A DNA stretch of 59,329 nt from Asparagopsis taxiformis (lineage: Eukaryota > Rhodophyta > Florideophyceae > Bonnemaisoniales > Bonnemaisoniaceae). The stretch is from positions 1 through 59,329 of the forward strand of contig JALQPE010002718.1 in NCBI GenBank assembly GCA_030407315.1. Direction: 5' to 3'. The notes below the pieces were generated by a model that searched no databases, was not told the DNA's origin, and worked only from the letters and a program-made list of their open reading frames with translations. A program made the translations under genes and the position numbers. Below are positions 34,136-44,655 of this stretch, piece after piece (within the stretch, counting starts at the first letter, position 1; each line of letters starts with the position of its first letter).

Positions 34136-35189
34136 GGTCAAATGCCAACAACCATGCCGACGTGTTGAGCTTGAAATGCAGATGGCATTTGTAATTCTGG
34201 CAATTTCTATCGGAATACGTACTGAGGTAGTTGAGCATTACAAGGAACCAAGTAAACATTGCATCTTCAGAGCGGCAACGGTGAGTGGCAAGAGTGTGCA
34301 TCTGTCGCTGGTCGGCGTCTTGCAACATGGGGCGCACGATGCAGATTACATGTGGTCCGAGTGCACTTCATCGACCTGTCTCCGGGCGCCGACGGGTAGA
34401 ATCAGTTCAATTTCTCGTTTCCCTCCCATCATCGTGCTTGTATCCTCAAGTGTTCATAGATTATTCGGGCAGCTACCGGGGGCCGCATTGGTAAAAGCTG
34501 CTGCACGCATTTGGGCTGAAGGACTACATACCCCGCACCCACCCAAGTCATCATTGCCGGATACAGTCTTTCGGCTGCGATTCAAGGGGATTTGGCGTAA
34601 TAGGCAACGCCAGCAACATGTTTGCTACAATCGCAATGCGACTACACACTCGGACGACTTGACCTCAACCGTTGGCAATGTCGTCGGAACGTGGCAATGA
34701 ATAGGGGACAGCGTCAATTCATGTCCGCATCCGCGCGAGTGGAATAATTCAAATTAGATGAGTACACTATTCTATGCATCTGGCAATAGTGTACCCCATG
34801 GTACACTTTGTACCATACACCGTGAGGCAGTGTACACGAACCGTAGTACCGGTGTACATTCCGAATGATACATGGATGACTACCCGCATACATCCAATAG
34901 AAACATAGTATTTGCACTCTCCGCAAACAGGGTGCAGACACATGGACGACTTGCGACACGTCATAATGACCCTTCAGCATGAGTTGGAACCAAGATATCT
35001 TACGATATTCCCAGTTCTGCTTCTAATTTTAGTACGCCTCCTCCCTCATATGAAGCCGGATGTTCGATGGCAGCAATGCGCTATCACATTCCCTGTCTCG
35101 CAACTTGCTGAACAAACAGTTTCTATCAATCCATCGGCTTCTGATCCATTACTTTGCGCAGCACACAACACTTGCATCAACTCCGCGCA
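34136..35189. other. Intergenic, with a short GTAC-rich palindromic patch
   Basis: No supported gene; the 34116-34700 frame has no motif. Around 34755-34870 the sequence is crowded with TGTAC/GTACA words, including the inverted repeat AGTGTACC-CCAT-GGTACACT at 34788-34807. Confidence 0.4.
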
Positions 35190-35600
35190 GCCCAACACTG
35201 CACCGCACTAGCACCACATCACACATCGCTCCACAACTCGGCTCACAATTCTTCCGCGTTCGTACCGTCCATACGCCCACCGCTGATTGCCTCCATCCTT
35301 CCTTGCCTCCCCGTTCGTGCCATTCACCTCGCCAACTGACAATCTTCTCCCCACCAGCTGCCTCTACTATTCGTATACTCAGTTCGCTCTCCAAACCACC
35401 CTCGCAGCAACACCGCGTAACACCGCACCTCAAATCATCTCAGCTCGCGCCACTCCTCCTCTTCTCGACTTGCAACTCTTCCCTTCTTGTACCATCCATA
35501 CACCCAACGCCCACCACATCCATCTTTGCCTCTCCATCCGTACTATTCAGCTCTCCGACTAACAATCTTCTCTCTCTTCCCTCCGCGCACACTTCTAGTA
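35190..35600 (+). repeat. Tandem duplication of about 225 bp upstream of the NB-ARC gene
   Basis: Two diverged C/T-rich copies: the block from AACACTGCACCGCAC near 35193 to TGACAATCTTCTCC near 35338 recurs from AACACCGCACCTCAA near 35420 to CTAACAATCTTCTC near 35562. Being just ahead of the coding region they probably form promoter or 5' leader sequence. Confidence 0.6.
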
Positions 35601-38600
35601 TCATGGGTCATTCCTTCTCTCAACCAGACCATCCCGTTCCCAACTCCACCCGCTCCAACACCGTCACTCCACCGCCCCATCCAGTCCCTACATCTGACCA
35701 CGCCCATCAAACGACCTCTGACTCTCCCGCCGTATCCGATTGCCCGCCGAGCGAGTCTTCTCCACCGTCGCAACCCCCATCGTCTACATCTCCATCCAGT
35801 GTCCCACCCATCTCACCCGCTTCCCCACTCCACTCCCCCATCGTCTCCCGCCCAACCATCACGTACCCCACAGCCTGCTGTCTTCCACGTCCCCCGAAAC
35901 TCCCGCCAGATTGTCCTCGACTTCTCCAATGACTCCCGCACTCCAGAAAGCAAGGCCAAGCACGCACTCCTGTCCGATGACCCAAACAATAACGCCATAG
36001 CTCTTGTCGGCATGGGTGGCGCAGGCAAAACAACCATCCTGCGCGCCCTCGGCAGATGTGCAGATGTTTGGCAGAAGTTCCCGGACGGCGTGTGGTTCAT
36101 TGAACTCGGTCACGACGCCAAAGTGCAGAGGCTGTTGAACCAGCTGAAGCAGATTGTCACCGACGCATTCCCAGATTTCCTCCGCAAATTCATTGAACTC
36201 ACTGCAAATGACGACACTCATTCCAACATGATGGAGAAACTGGTTGACCTACTCGGTCCGAAGCGCTTTCTCCTCATCTTTGACGACGTGTGGGATCTCG
36301 ATCCCACTGTCTACAAGCTGGTAGACACAGCGTGCAAAGGTGTCCAGGAAATGGATGGAGGAAGTTGCAAGGTGCTGACGTCGACGAGGAATGAGGCGAT
36401 AGGTCGTGTACCTACGCATGATGTGTCAATTGCAGTGAGTCTTGGAGATGTGCGTAGGGAAACATGCGTCGAGATTCTGTGCAGATATGCTGGGATCGAC
36501 TGTACCCGGCTTGTGTCGTGGTCACCACCCAATCGTGATGCACTGGATAGCATTGTTGACCTATGTGCAGGACTACCACTGGCACTGAGTGTAGCTGGGT
36601 CTGGGATGCAAGAAGTGAATGGTCGATGCACAGATGCGAGTGGGCCGAATGCAATTGTGCAATACTGGGAGAGTCTGAAGCGGAGTAGTGTAGAACTTCG
36701 AGATGCAGAGAGTGGGAGTAGGCATGTGGGGCTGGATGCAGCTATCCAGACGAGCTTAGGGTCGCTGGAGAGAGTGTGGAAGGGGAAGAGCATGGGGGTG
36801 GGGGAGATGTTTCGATCGTTTTGCGTAGTGGAAAAGCAGATGTGTATTCCATTGTGTGTGATCGAGAAGATGTGGGGCGTAGAAGATGGGCTAGTAGGGG
36901 CGAGGATGTTTTCGAGACACAGTCTAGTATCACTGGACGAAGATGAGGGAGGGTTGGTGAGGGGGATCCGACTTCATGATCTAGTTCACGATGTGTGTGT
37001 CGAAATGGCAGAGGGGAAGGATGGAGTACAAGGGTGGCATGGGCGCGTCGTGGATGGATACCGGAGATCACTACGGACTAGTCAAGGGGTTGGTGAAGAC
37101 CATGGAATGAATGAAGTAGGAGGGAGTACCGAGAGTGAAGAAGACAAATGGTGGGAACTGAAGACGGAAGAGAAGTACATGAGCGACAACGTTGTACGAC
37201 ACCTGCTCGGAGCTGGACGGGTGAGTGCAGCGCTGAAGCTGTTGACGGATTATCGATGGACCGCGAAGATGAATAAGGATGAAGAACGAGCGCCGTTCCA
37301 GAAGGTCATGAGCGAGCTGGAACTGGTGCGAAGGCATTTGGAGGAAGAAGAGAAGACGGAAATTGGGAGAAGAATAGTCCGTGATTTGGGCGTTGTCGCA
37401 AGAGCAATGGAGCTTTGTATGGTACCATATTGTGTGAAGAATCGAGAGGAATGCACGTTTCAACTATTTGGACGATTGCGCGATGTTGTGAGCGAGAGTG
37501 GGTTGGTAGAGAGAATAGTGTGTAGTATTGAGGAGTATGCGGAGCGGCCTTGGGCTCGTTGTGGGCCTGGGGTGTTGACGAGTGGGAGAAGCTTGTTGCG
37601 ACGTATACTGGAAGCGGAAGGTCGTGGAGAATGCATGTGTGTTGGAGCAGGAGGGGAAGAAGTGATTGTGGGAGGGCGGAGGGGGAAGATTTGGGTGTTG
37701 GATGGTCGAAATGGGAGGGTGAAGAGGACGCTGGATGGAGAAGAAGATAGTGCTATCGTGTGTGTGTTTTTCGACCGCACTTCGGGGTTGATATATTCAT
37801 GCAATTGGAGAGGACAAGAGACAATCTGGAAAGAGGAGAAGAAGTTGCAATCAATGCATGTAGAAGTAGAAGACAAAGAAGAGGAGATCCATTGTATGCA
37901 AGTGTTACCGTCGTCGAAGAGATTGGTTCTAGGAACTAATAAAGGGCGACTACTGTGGATGGATGCAACGAGTGGGAGAGTAGTTCGAACTGTCGCTGCG
38001 CATTCTGCTGGAGTGACTTCGCTGGCAATGGGAGGAAGCGAAACTGTGATGGTGTCTGGATCGCGGGATGGGACGATTCGTGCATGGGATACGAGAAGCT
38101 TCGACGACAGCGGCACTGTGTTCGAGCGGCACACAGGATGGGTGAACAGCGTGGCATTGAGCGCTGATGGGAGACTACTGGCTTCGGCGTCGACGTGGTG
38201 GGATGGCAGAAGCGTTCGTCTTTGGGACGTGCCGAGTGGTGAGCTATTATGGACATCACCTGTCGAATATGACAATCATGTGTATTGCGTCCTGTTCAGT
38301 AGCGATGAACGCTTGTTGTATTCTATAGGCCAGAAGAGAACGAGGGTATGGCGGCTGGGGAACGGTGGTCGTGACGTGTCACTGGCGCACACTCTCCCTA
38401 TTTCGTCACACCCATTTTTCAATTCGTACGGTCTGGGAGACGGCCCGGAACTATTCAACTTGATTGGCGATCGAGTACAAGTTTTGGAAGCGCGACAAGT
38501 CGACTGCAGCGACGATTCGGTCCGTGCATTTCTTCCGGATGTCTGGAGATTTGGAGTTTCTGAGAATGGGACAACAATGGTGACGTTGAATCGTAGTTCG

Positions 38601-38732
38601 CAACGGATGGAGATACGCAACGTGTGTGACGTGTCAGAGCTCATCGATTGCGTCATTTCCAGTTTCAAAATACCCCCTTATGATCATCCGCCAGAATCTG
38701 TCGGCTCTCAGGAAATCATAACACTTGCTTGA
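35487..38732 (+). pseudogene. NB-ARC/WD40 (STAND) NTPase, 3' end cut by a copia element
   Basis: 1,081 residues. After a Pro/Ser-rich N-terminus, the NB-ARC domain has the P-loop GMGGAGKTT (about 175-183), Walker B RFLLIFDDVWD (about 260-270), KVLTSTRNEA, GLPLAL (about 363) and an MHD-like RLHDLVHDV (about 495). A helical region follows, and from about residue 715 WD40-type repeats (GHxx/WD-like: HSAGVTSLAMGGSETVMVSG, RDGTIRAWDT; HTGWVNSVALSADGRLLASA, SVRLWDV). STAND proteins of this layout act as ATP-driven switches in which WD40 repeats sense a ligand; immunity is one known role, not shown here. Everything after PPES comes from a retrotransposon LTR. The native tail is at 44551-44655. The N-terminus is uncertain: from 35604 another frame reads MGHSFSQPDHPVPN with similar S/P-rich text until about 35880, so a frame change may lie ahead of VFHVPRNSRQ. 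Confidence 0.85.
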
Positions 38733-39195
38733 AGACAAAATTATCACAACGGATATCTACAAGCTATCTAATAATTAGAGACATCCTCGGTCGATACCGA
38801 TCAGGACAGTATTTATATCGTAGAATAGAATAGACAACTAGAGAGACATCGATAAAATCAACAAGAAGAACAACAATCCGACTATCCGTCAAACAACCGC
38901 AACCCCGTTGCAACCGCACGACTATCAATAGCCCAGGGTACCGTAACCCCGGCTACTGATTTGAACCGCGTTGGGCTATTTCGCTGATTACTCCGGGAAG
39001 ACAGAATCCCTGAAATAACTGGATCTAGTATCGCCGAGACTTGTCGATTACCCCGAGTGCCCATACTCTGAAATAACGAAAGCCACGGAACAGAGCAAGG
39101 TGGTGAATACTCCGGGTGCTCGTACCCTGAATTAACACGCTCTGCTTTATCTGTCTCAACTGTCTATTAACACGCTGTCTACCAGGCCAGCGACA
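38699..39195 (+). repeat. Copia 5' LTR
   Basis: 497 bp, TGTCGGCTC...CCAGCGACA. A TATA-like TATTTATAT at 38810-38818 may start the element transcript. Its first 11 codons also terminate the interrupted NB-ARC frame at 38732. Confidence 0.95.
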
Positions 39196-39265
39196 GTTAT
39201 ATAACTCGTCTAGCCTGGGTTTTTTCAACCTACAAATTGACTAATGAGAACTGTAGCTGAAAACA

Positions 39266-42200
39266 ATGGAGAACGAAAACGATCTTGATATTGAAATCAC
39301 TGGGATAGCTGGAACAGCCGCCTCAGCGAGTGACAAAGCCGATACAGTGAACGATGAAGTTCCTGGAACTGGAAATTATGAGCACACCACCTTGGACCCT
39401 CATCCTCCTGCTGATCACGCCAACAGAAACACTCGGATTGAGTACCTGGAAAAGCTTGACAAGTACGTGAAGGAATGGTGTGAACTTTACTTTGGAATCG
39501 CCCAACTTACCCCACACACCATCTGGTGTGACTTCACGGGGGATTTTTCCCGGAAAGGTCTCGAAAATCTATCTGGAACCCAGATAACAAAAATCAGAAA
39601 CGTTCTGCTTAAACACGGTATTTACGTGTACCAAAAGCGGGGCTACTCCAAGTTAAAGGCATTGATAGAATGCTGGGAAATGGGAGAATGTCCATTAATC
39701 AAACAAAACACCCAAAAGAACGCGAAAGAGGAAGAAAATGGCGATGAGGTTGTCATAAATGCAGCAGAAGTTGCGACAGAGGCCGCTGAAAGAGCCAAAT
39801 CTATCTCCAACGCTATGGAAGAAAATTTAAACAAAACCACCAACAAGGGTGAACCCGAAATCCTAGAGAAGGAGATTTCAATACAGGGAGACTCTGTAAT
39901 AGGAAGTTCTCAGCGAGGTTCTTCAAGTCTAAATGCGTTAATGAAAGCATTCGGAAATCGTCCAAAATACAATGGCTCATGGGACGAAGATCTGATCGGA
40001 ACTATCGAGGTATACGAACTCGCAGCCGAGATGTGTACAGTTTCAGACCACGAAATGCTCAAAGGAATTCCGATAATGCTTGACGGTGCCGCGCTTTCCT
40101 ACTATGGTTCACATGTGAAAGGGAAAGTGAGCGACTATAAGAGTGCATTAGGACTTTTACTCTCCTGGTTCACTTCAGACGAGCAAAGATCAAGGCTACT
40201 TAACGAGTGGCATGAAATCAGGCTGCGCACGTTGTTTAAAAGACATCCGGATAAATCACAGCTCTCGGTGTTCCGGGATATGTCTGCTAGGCTAAGCACA
40301 ATCCAGCGCCAGCTCGATGTCAAGTATCGAGATGATATTTTCCTACGCGACCAACTGATTACGGCTACAAACATTGAGCACGTACGCCAAGCACTGAAAA
40401 TCAACACTCCTTTGACAGCACACGAGGCAAATCAAAGGATTGCTTCCTTCCTATCCAGTGAACCTCGATCCGCCGGAAACTATTGCAGCGAAAGAGACGA
40501 TGGCGATGTATTCTTTGGTATTGGGCAAAGATACAAACGAAATGCGGAAAGAAGGGTTAGTTCATCCAGACGTTTCGAGAAAAAGTCAGGAACATCAAGA
40601 CGTACCTTTTCTAAAGTTAAAGGTTGCTGGGTGTGTGGTGCAAATCACTTAGCTAATCGATTCCACCCCAAGCACGAAGTGGATAACGCGCTCAAGAAAT
40701 TACGAACGCAAAACGCATACCTCTCCGTAGATGACATCTGCGATGTACTATTTGCGGACGATCACCTTGACTCGAGCGATCTCGATGAAAAAGACGCCAG
40801 CGCGAGTGAGAAGGAGGAGAATTCGGGACTGATTGCAACTGAGGTGAGAGATATCAACCGCGATTTGGAGACTAAGCTCTCAAATAATATCTTCCTCCAC
40901 AGCTGCGGATTTCTCGTTGATCAACGAAGTAATATGGACAAGATGAAGAGAGCACTAGCGGATAAGAAACGAACATCAGAATTCAACGGAATGATTATTG
41001 ATACTGGCGCAAATAGATTGAGTCTGATGAGTATCAATCAATATCGGGCCTATTGCGCAGAATTTGGCATTGTTGCGAATATCAAGAAGGAATCACGAAA
41101 AATCTATGGCCTAGGAAGCAAACACAGCTCCATAGGAACTGCACTGATATCCATCCCATTCCCAAACTTTGGAATGATTTGTGATATCACCTTCCACATC
41201 ATGCGTGAGAATTGCAAAACATTGCTGAGTCGAAAAGACCTGAAGAATACAGGTATTGATCTAAGCATCCAGCGAGACTGCCTTGTTTTCAATGGTATTG
41301 AGTTACCACTGCTCGTTGAAAACGGTCTTCTTGTCTACAACTGGTCCCCTAATGTGGCGATGTTAACGTATGACGAACTTCGAAAACTTCACAGATCATT
41401 TGGCCACCCATCTGTTTCTACCCTCTACAATGTATTGCGGAAAGCGCGTAAGGATGATTGCTCTAATGACGTCCGAGATGCTATTAAGAAACTTACAGAA
41501 AGGTGCAAGATCTGTTCTGAACATGCATCCAAACCGAAACGGTTTAAACTTACAATTGGGACAGAAGACGGACAGTTCAATAGTATCGTCTCTATTGACA
41601 TAATGTATCTTGGTAACAAACCTGTCCTCCATGCAGTTGACGAATCTACGCATTTTGCTGCCGCTTCTTTTCTGAAGAATATTTCTTCCAATGAAGTATG
41701 GAAGACGTTCATGCGCATGTGGTCAAACGTGTATATGGGACCACCAGACATCCTCCGTATGGATCAAGGCTCTCAATTCACATCGAGAGAATTTGCGAGT
41801 TGTGCCGAGACTTCAGGGATCGAACTTATATACAGTCCGGTCGAAAATCCTGGTTCGATGTCACACGTCGAACGTTATCATGCCCCCTTGCGGAAAGCAT
41901 TTCAGAAACTGAGTGCTGAGCTACCAAAGGAAAATGCCATGGACTTGCTACAGATGGCTGTACACTGTGTAAACAGCACGATAGGACCTGAGGGATTATG
42001 CCCCACTCTCTGCGTGTTTGGTGCTATGCCCAAACCAGCACGAAAATGTGCTGCTCCTAAACAAATTGAAAGAGCTCAAGCAATTGATGAAGCTATGAAG
42101 GAGGTCGATCGAGAACACGCTCAGCGCAAGGTGACGTTTGGATTACGTTACCGCGGACCGTATGGTAAGGAGCGGAGTGATCTCGACAAACTCCATTTCG

Positions 42201-44053
42201 GAGCACCGGTAAGAGTATACCGACCGAAATCAGACACCTGGGAAGGTCCTTTTAAATTCGTATGGAAGGATAATGAAACTATATGCGTACAACTCCCAAG
42301 CGGACGGAAACTATTTCGATCTCATGTCGTTAAAGGCGACAATTCTTTCAATGAATCAGATGAAGCGACCAAAACTAATGATGACCTTTGCAATGACCTG
42401 GAAAATGTATCACACAATACTGATTGTGATGACACCGAATTTTCATCCGAAGTGTTGCATTCAATGTTTTGTGAACCGCCATCATCCAACTGTATAAACA
42501 TTGCACGCGGATCTAGCTCAAGATTTAAGGAGTCAAGACAACGTGAGCTTTCTGGATTACGTGCGGCTGAAGTCTTCAAAATTGTATCTATATCTGAAGT
42601 ACCAGAAAATTTGCGAATCTATGGGACGCGATGGGTCGATACAATTAAGACAAACGACGATGGTTCGACAAAAGAAAAATCACGACTAGTAGCACAAAAC
42701 TATCAAGACACATTCAGTCGTGGAATACCAACAAAATCTCCAACTATATCCCGATTTGGACAACGAATGGCACTTTGTATCGCGGCAATGTATCCAACTC
42801 ACGTACCGTACGTACGCGATATCACACAAGCATACATTCAAAGCAAGTACAACCTCTTGAGACAAGTTTATCTACGCCCTCCTGCAGAAATGAATCTACC
42901 AAAAGACGCCATACTCCTTGCAGTTAAACCATTATACGGCATACCCGAATCTGGTCTGTACTGGTTCATAACCTACCGAGACCATCACGTCACGAAACTA
43001 AAAATGACACCATGTAAGGCAGATAACTGTCTACTTTACAGCCACGAGAAGGAATCTTCGAATGCAATTTTTCCAAATATCACGATATTACAAGTGGATG
43101 ACTCTTTTGGCTGTGGAAGCCAGAAATTTCTTCAAGACGAAGAACGTCACTCAATAGACTTCAAGACCAAAACACGGAAGTGTTTGAAACTGGGAGATAG
43201 TTGCATCTTCAACGGATCCACAATAACGAGAGAACTATCGGGAACCTATAGTCTGACACAATCTGAAAAACTCTCTACACTTCAAATCCCAAAGTCTACT
43301 GATGAAGCGATCAGTACCAGGGCGAAAATACAATACGTTTCGAATACTTCTCGACCTGACTTGTGCAGCCCTGCACAATTGATAACAACTGGAATTAACA
43401 ATAGAAACCAATCATCAAAGAAAAGGCTCAAGGATATTGTGAAGCGATGTGTTGAAAGCAGCGCAATTGGTTTGAAATATGTTCAATTGGATAAGGATAC
43501 CATCCATTTGATACTCTTCACTGATTCTTCTTTCGGAAACAGCGAGGGATTATCATCCCAAGCTGGTTTTATAATAATTCTGGCTGACAAGACTGGAAAG
43601 GCAAATATCATCCACTACGGAAGCAAGAAATGTAGACGAATCACACGTTCAGTGATGGCTGCAGAAATACTATCACTGGTGAATGGATATGATGAGGCTT
43701 TTATGGTGAAGAACACATTGGAAGCTATCTTTAACAAAGATATTCATCTGGATATCTATATTGACTCGCGAACAACTTTTAACTGCGTCGCAAAGCACGC
43801 AACTACACTAGAAAAGAGATTACAAATTGATGTATCTGCTCTGCGAGAATCTCATATGAGAGGAGAGATCAGAACAATAGGTTGGATACCTGGATCTAAG
43901 AATCCCGCTGATGGACTTACTCGAGAAAAAATACTAACTGAAGACCATCCTCTCACTAAATTAATGAAAACAAACTATATCAAGATTGAAGCCACCGGAT
44001 GGGCTGAAATCAAGTCATTCGGAAACAATTCTTCCGAAAAGAAAAAGCTCTAG
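39266..44053 (+). CDS. Copia Gag-Pol polyprotein
   Basis: 1,595 residues in one frame. Gag occupies roughly 1-480, with a core near 225-420 (SLNALMKAFGNRPKYNGSWD) and a knuckle-like CWVCGANHLANRFH in which the final Cys of CCHC is His. Protease is IIDTGANRLSLM near 575. Integrase has GHPSVSTLYN...CKIC near 712-750 and the catalytic blocks SIDIMYL (about 776), DQGSQF (about 832) and SHVERYH (about 868). RT runs from RWVDTIKTNDDG through KSRLVAQNYQD (about 1139) and DITQAYIQ to LQVDDSFG (about 1275), where the usual YVDD is QVDD. RNase H has LFTDSSFGN (about 1417) and ends near the familiar ADGLT (about 1549). All activities needed for retrotransposition are present. Gag and Pol share one frame without a stop, so processing must set their ratio. 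Start ATG at 39266 lies 70 bases after the LTR. Confidence 0.95.
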   Translation: MENENDLDIEITGIAGTAASASDKADTVNDEVPGTGNYEHTTLDPHPPADHANRNTRIEYLEKLDKYVKEWCELYFGIAQLTPHTIWCDFTGDFSRKGLENLSGTQITKIRNVLLKHGIYVYQKRGYSKLKALIECWEMGECPLIKQNTQKNAKEEENGDEVVINAAEVATEAAERAKSISNAMEENLNKTTNKGEPEILEKEISIQGDSVIGSSQRGSSSLNALMKAFGNRPKYNGSWDEDLIGTIEVYELAAEMCTVSDHEMLKGIPIMLDGAALSYYGSHVKGKVSDYKSALGLLLSWFTSDEQRSRLLNEWHEIRLRTLFKRHPDKSQLSVFRDMSARLSTIQRQLDVKYRDDIFLRDQLITATNIEHVRQALKINTPLTAHEANQRIASFLSSEPRSAGNYCSERDDGDVFFGIGQRYKRNAERRVSSSRRFEKKSGTSRRTFSKVKGCWVCGANHLANRFHPKHEVDNALKKLRTQNAYLSVDDICDVLFADDHLDSSDLDEKDASASEKEENSGLIATEVRDINRDLETKLSNNIFLHSCGFLVDQRSNMDKMKRALADKKRTSEFNGMIIDTGANRLSLMSINQYRAYCAEFGIVANIKKESRKIYGLGSKHSSIGTALISIPFPNFGMICDITFHIMRENCKTLLSRKDLKNTGIDLSIQRDCLVFNGIELPLLVENGLLVYNWSPNVAMLTYDELRKLHRSFGHPSVSTLYNVLRKARKDDCSNDVRDAIKKLTERCKICSEHASKPKRFKLTIGTEDGQFNSIVSIDIMYLGNKPVLHAVDESTHFAAASFLKNISSNEVWKTFMRMWSNVYMGPPDILRMDQGSQFTSREFASCAETSGIELIYSPVENPGSMSHVERYHAPLRKAFQKLSAELPKENAMDLLQMAVHCVNSTIGPEGLCPTLCVFGAMPKPARKCAAPKQIERAQAIDEAMKEVDREHAQRKVTFGLRYRGPYGKERSDLDKLHFGAPVRVYRPKSDTWEGPFKFVWKDNETICVQLPSGRKLFRSHVVKGDNSFNESDEATKTNDDLCNDLENVSHNTDCDDTEFSSEVLHSMFCEPPSSNCINIARGSSSRFKESRQRELSGLRAAEVFKIVSISEVPENLRIYGTRWVDTIKTNDDGSTKEKSRLVAQNYQDTFSRGIPTKSPTISRFGQRMALCIAAMYPTHVPYVRDITQAYIQSKYNLLRQVYLRPPAEMNLPKDAILLAVKPLYGIPESGLYWFITYRDHHVTKLKMTPCKADNCLLYSHEKESSNAIFPNITILQVDDSFGCGSQKFLQDEERHSIDFKTKTRKCLKLGDSCIFNGSTITRELSGTYSLTQSEKLSTLQIPKSTDEAISTRAKIQYVSNTSRPDLCSPAQLITTGINNRNQSSKKRLKDIVKRCVESSAIGLKYVQLDKDTIHLILFTDSSFGNSEGLSSQAGFIIILADKTGKANIIHYGSKKCRRITRSVMAAEILSLVNGYDEAFMVKNTLEAIFNKDIHLDIYIDSRTTFNCVAKHATTLEKRLQIDVSALRESHMRGEIRTIGWIPGSKNPADGLTREKILTEDHPLTKLMKTNYIKIEATGWAEIKSFGNNSSEKKKL
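44032..44048 (+). promoter_or_regulatory. Copia polypurine tract
   Basis: A purine-rich run, GAAAAGAAAAAG, sits just before the 3' LTR and overlaps the last codons of Gag-Pol. It is the expected plus-strand primer. Confidence 0.6.
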
Positions 44054-44550
44054 TGTCGGCTCTCAGGAAATCATAACACTTGCTTGAAGACAAAATTATC
44101 ACAACGGATATCTACAAGCTATCTAATAATTAGAGACATCCTCGGTCGATACCGATCAGGACAGTATTTATATCGTAGAATAGAATAGACAACTAGAGAG
44201 ACATCGATAAAATCAACAAGAAGAACAACAATCCGACTATCCGTCAAACAACCGCAACCCCGTTGCAACCGCACGATTATCAATAGCCCAGGGTACCGTA
44301 ACCCCGGCTACTGATTTGAACCGCGTTGGGCTATTTCGCTGATTACTCCGGGAAGACAGAATCCCTGAAATAACTGGATCTAGTATCGCCGAGACTTGTC
44401 GATTACCCCGAGTGCCCATACTCTGAAATAACGAAAGCCACGGAACAGAGCAAGGTGGTGAATACTCCGGGTGCTCGTACCCTGAATTAACACGCTCTGC
44501 TTTATCTGTCTCAACTGTCTATTAACACGCTGTCTACCAGGCCAGCGACA
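44054..44550 (+). repeat. Copia 3' LTR
   Basis: 497 bp, matching 38699-39195 with one difference seen. It starts at the base after the Gag-Pol stop codon. Confidence 0.95.
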
Positions 44551-44655
44551 GAATCACTGGCCATATCAAACAACCAGCGATTCGTCGCCTATTCCATTCC
44601 TTACATGCGACAGTTGAGCGCGTCCACTGCAACATGTGGTATGTGCGATAAATAG
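44551..44655 (+). pseudogene. Displaced C-terminal tail of the NB-ARC/WD40 gene
   Basis: With the copia element and one GAATC removed, the frame runs on from PPES through LAISNNQRFVAYSIPYMRQL to a TAG at 44653-44655, adding 33 codons. LAISNNQRFVAYS looks like the start of another WD40 blade, in keeping with the upstream protein. It now lacks a start and is separated by 5.9 kb. Confidence 0.8.

Larger units (their letters stand above)
38699..44550 (+). mobile_element. Young intact Ty1/copia-type retrotransposon
   Basis: 5,852 bp bounded by 497-bp direct LTRs that differ at one base that I can find (C/T near 38929 and 44278), with TG...CA ends and the 5-bp target duplication GAATC (38694-38698 and 44551-44555). 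It holds one uninterrupted Gag-Pol frame in protease-integrase-RT-RNase H order. The stop codon abuts the 3' LTR. No standard initiator-Met primer-binding site is seen after the 5' LTR; the sequence there is GTTATATAACTCGTCTAGCC. It inserted into the last WD40-coding part of the NB-ARC gene in the same orientation. Intact coding and near-identical LTRs suggest it may still be active. Confidence 0.95.

Noticed and set aside
34116..34700. 194-residue ORF upstream of the NB-ARC gene
   Set aside because: It starts at the end of the diverged direct repeat, shows no motif and is not preserved in the other repeat copy.
38882..39064. ORFs within the copia LTRs
   Set aside because: They are noncoding LTR sequence; the two LTR copies give the same frame because they are duplicates.
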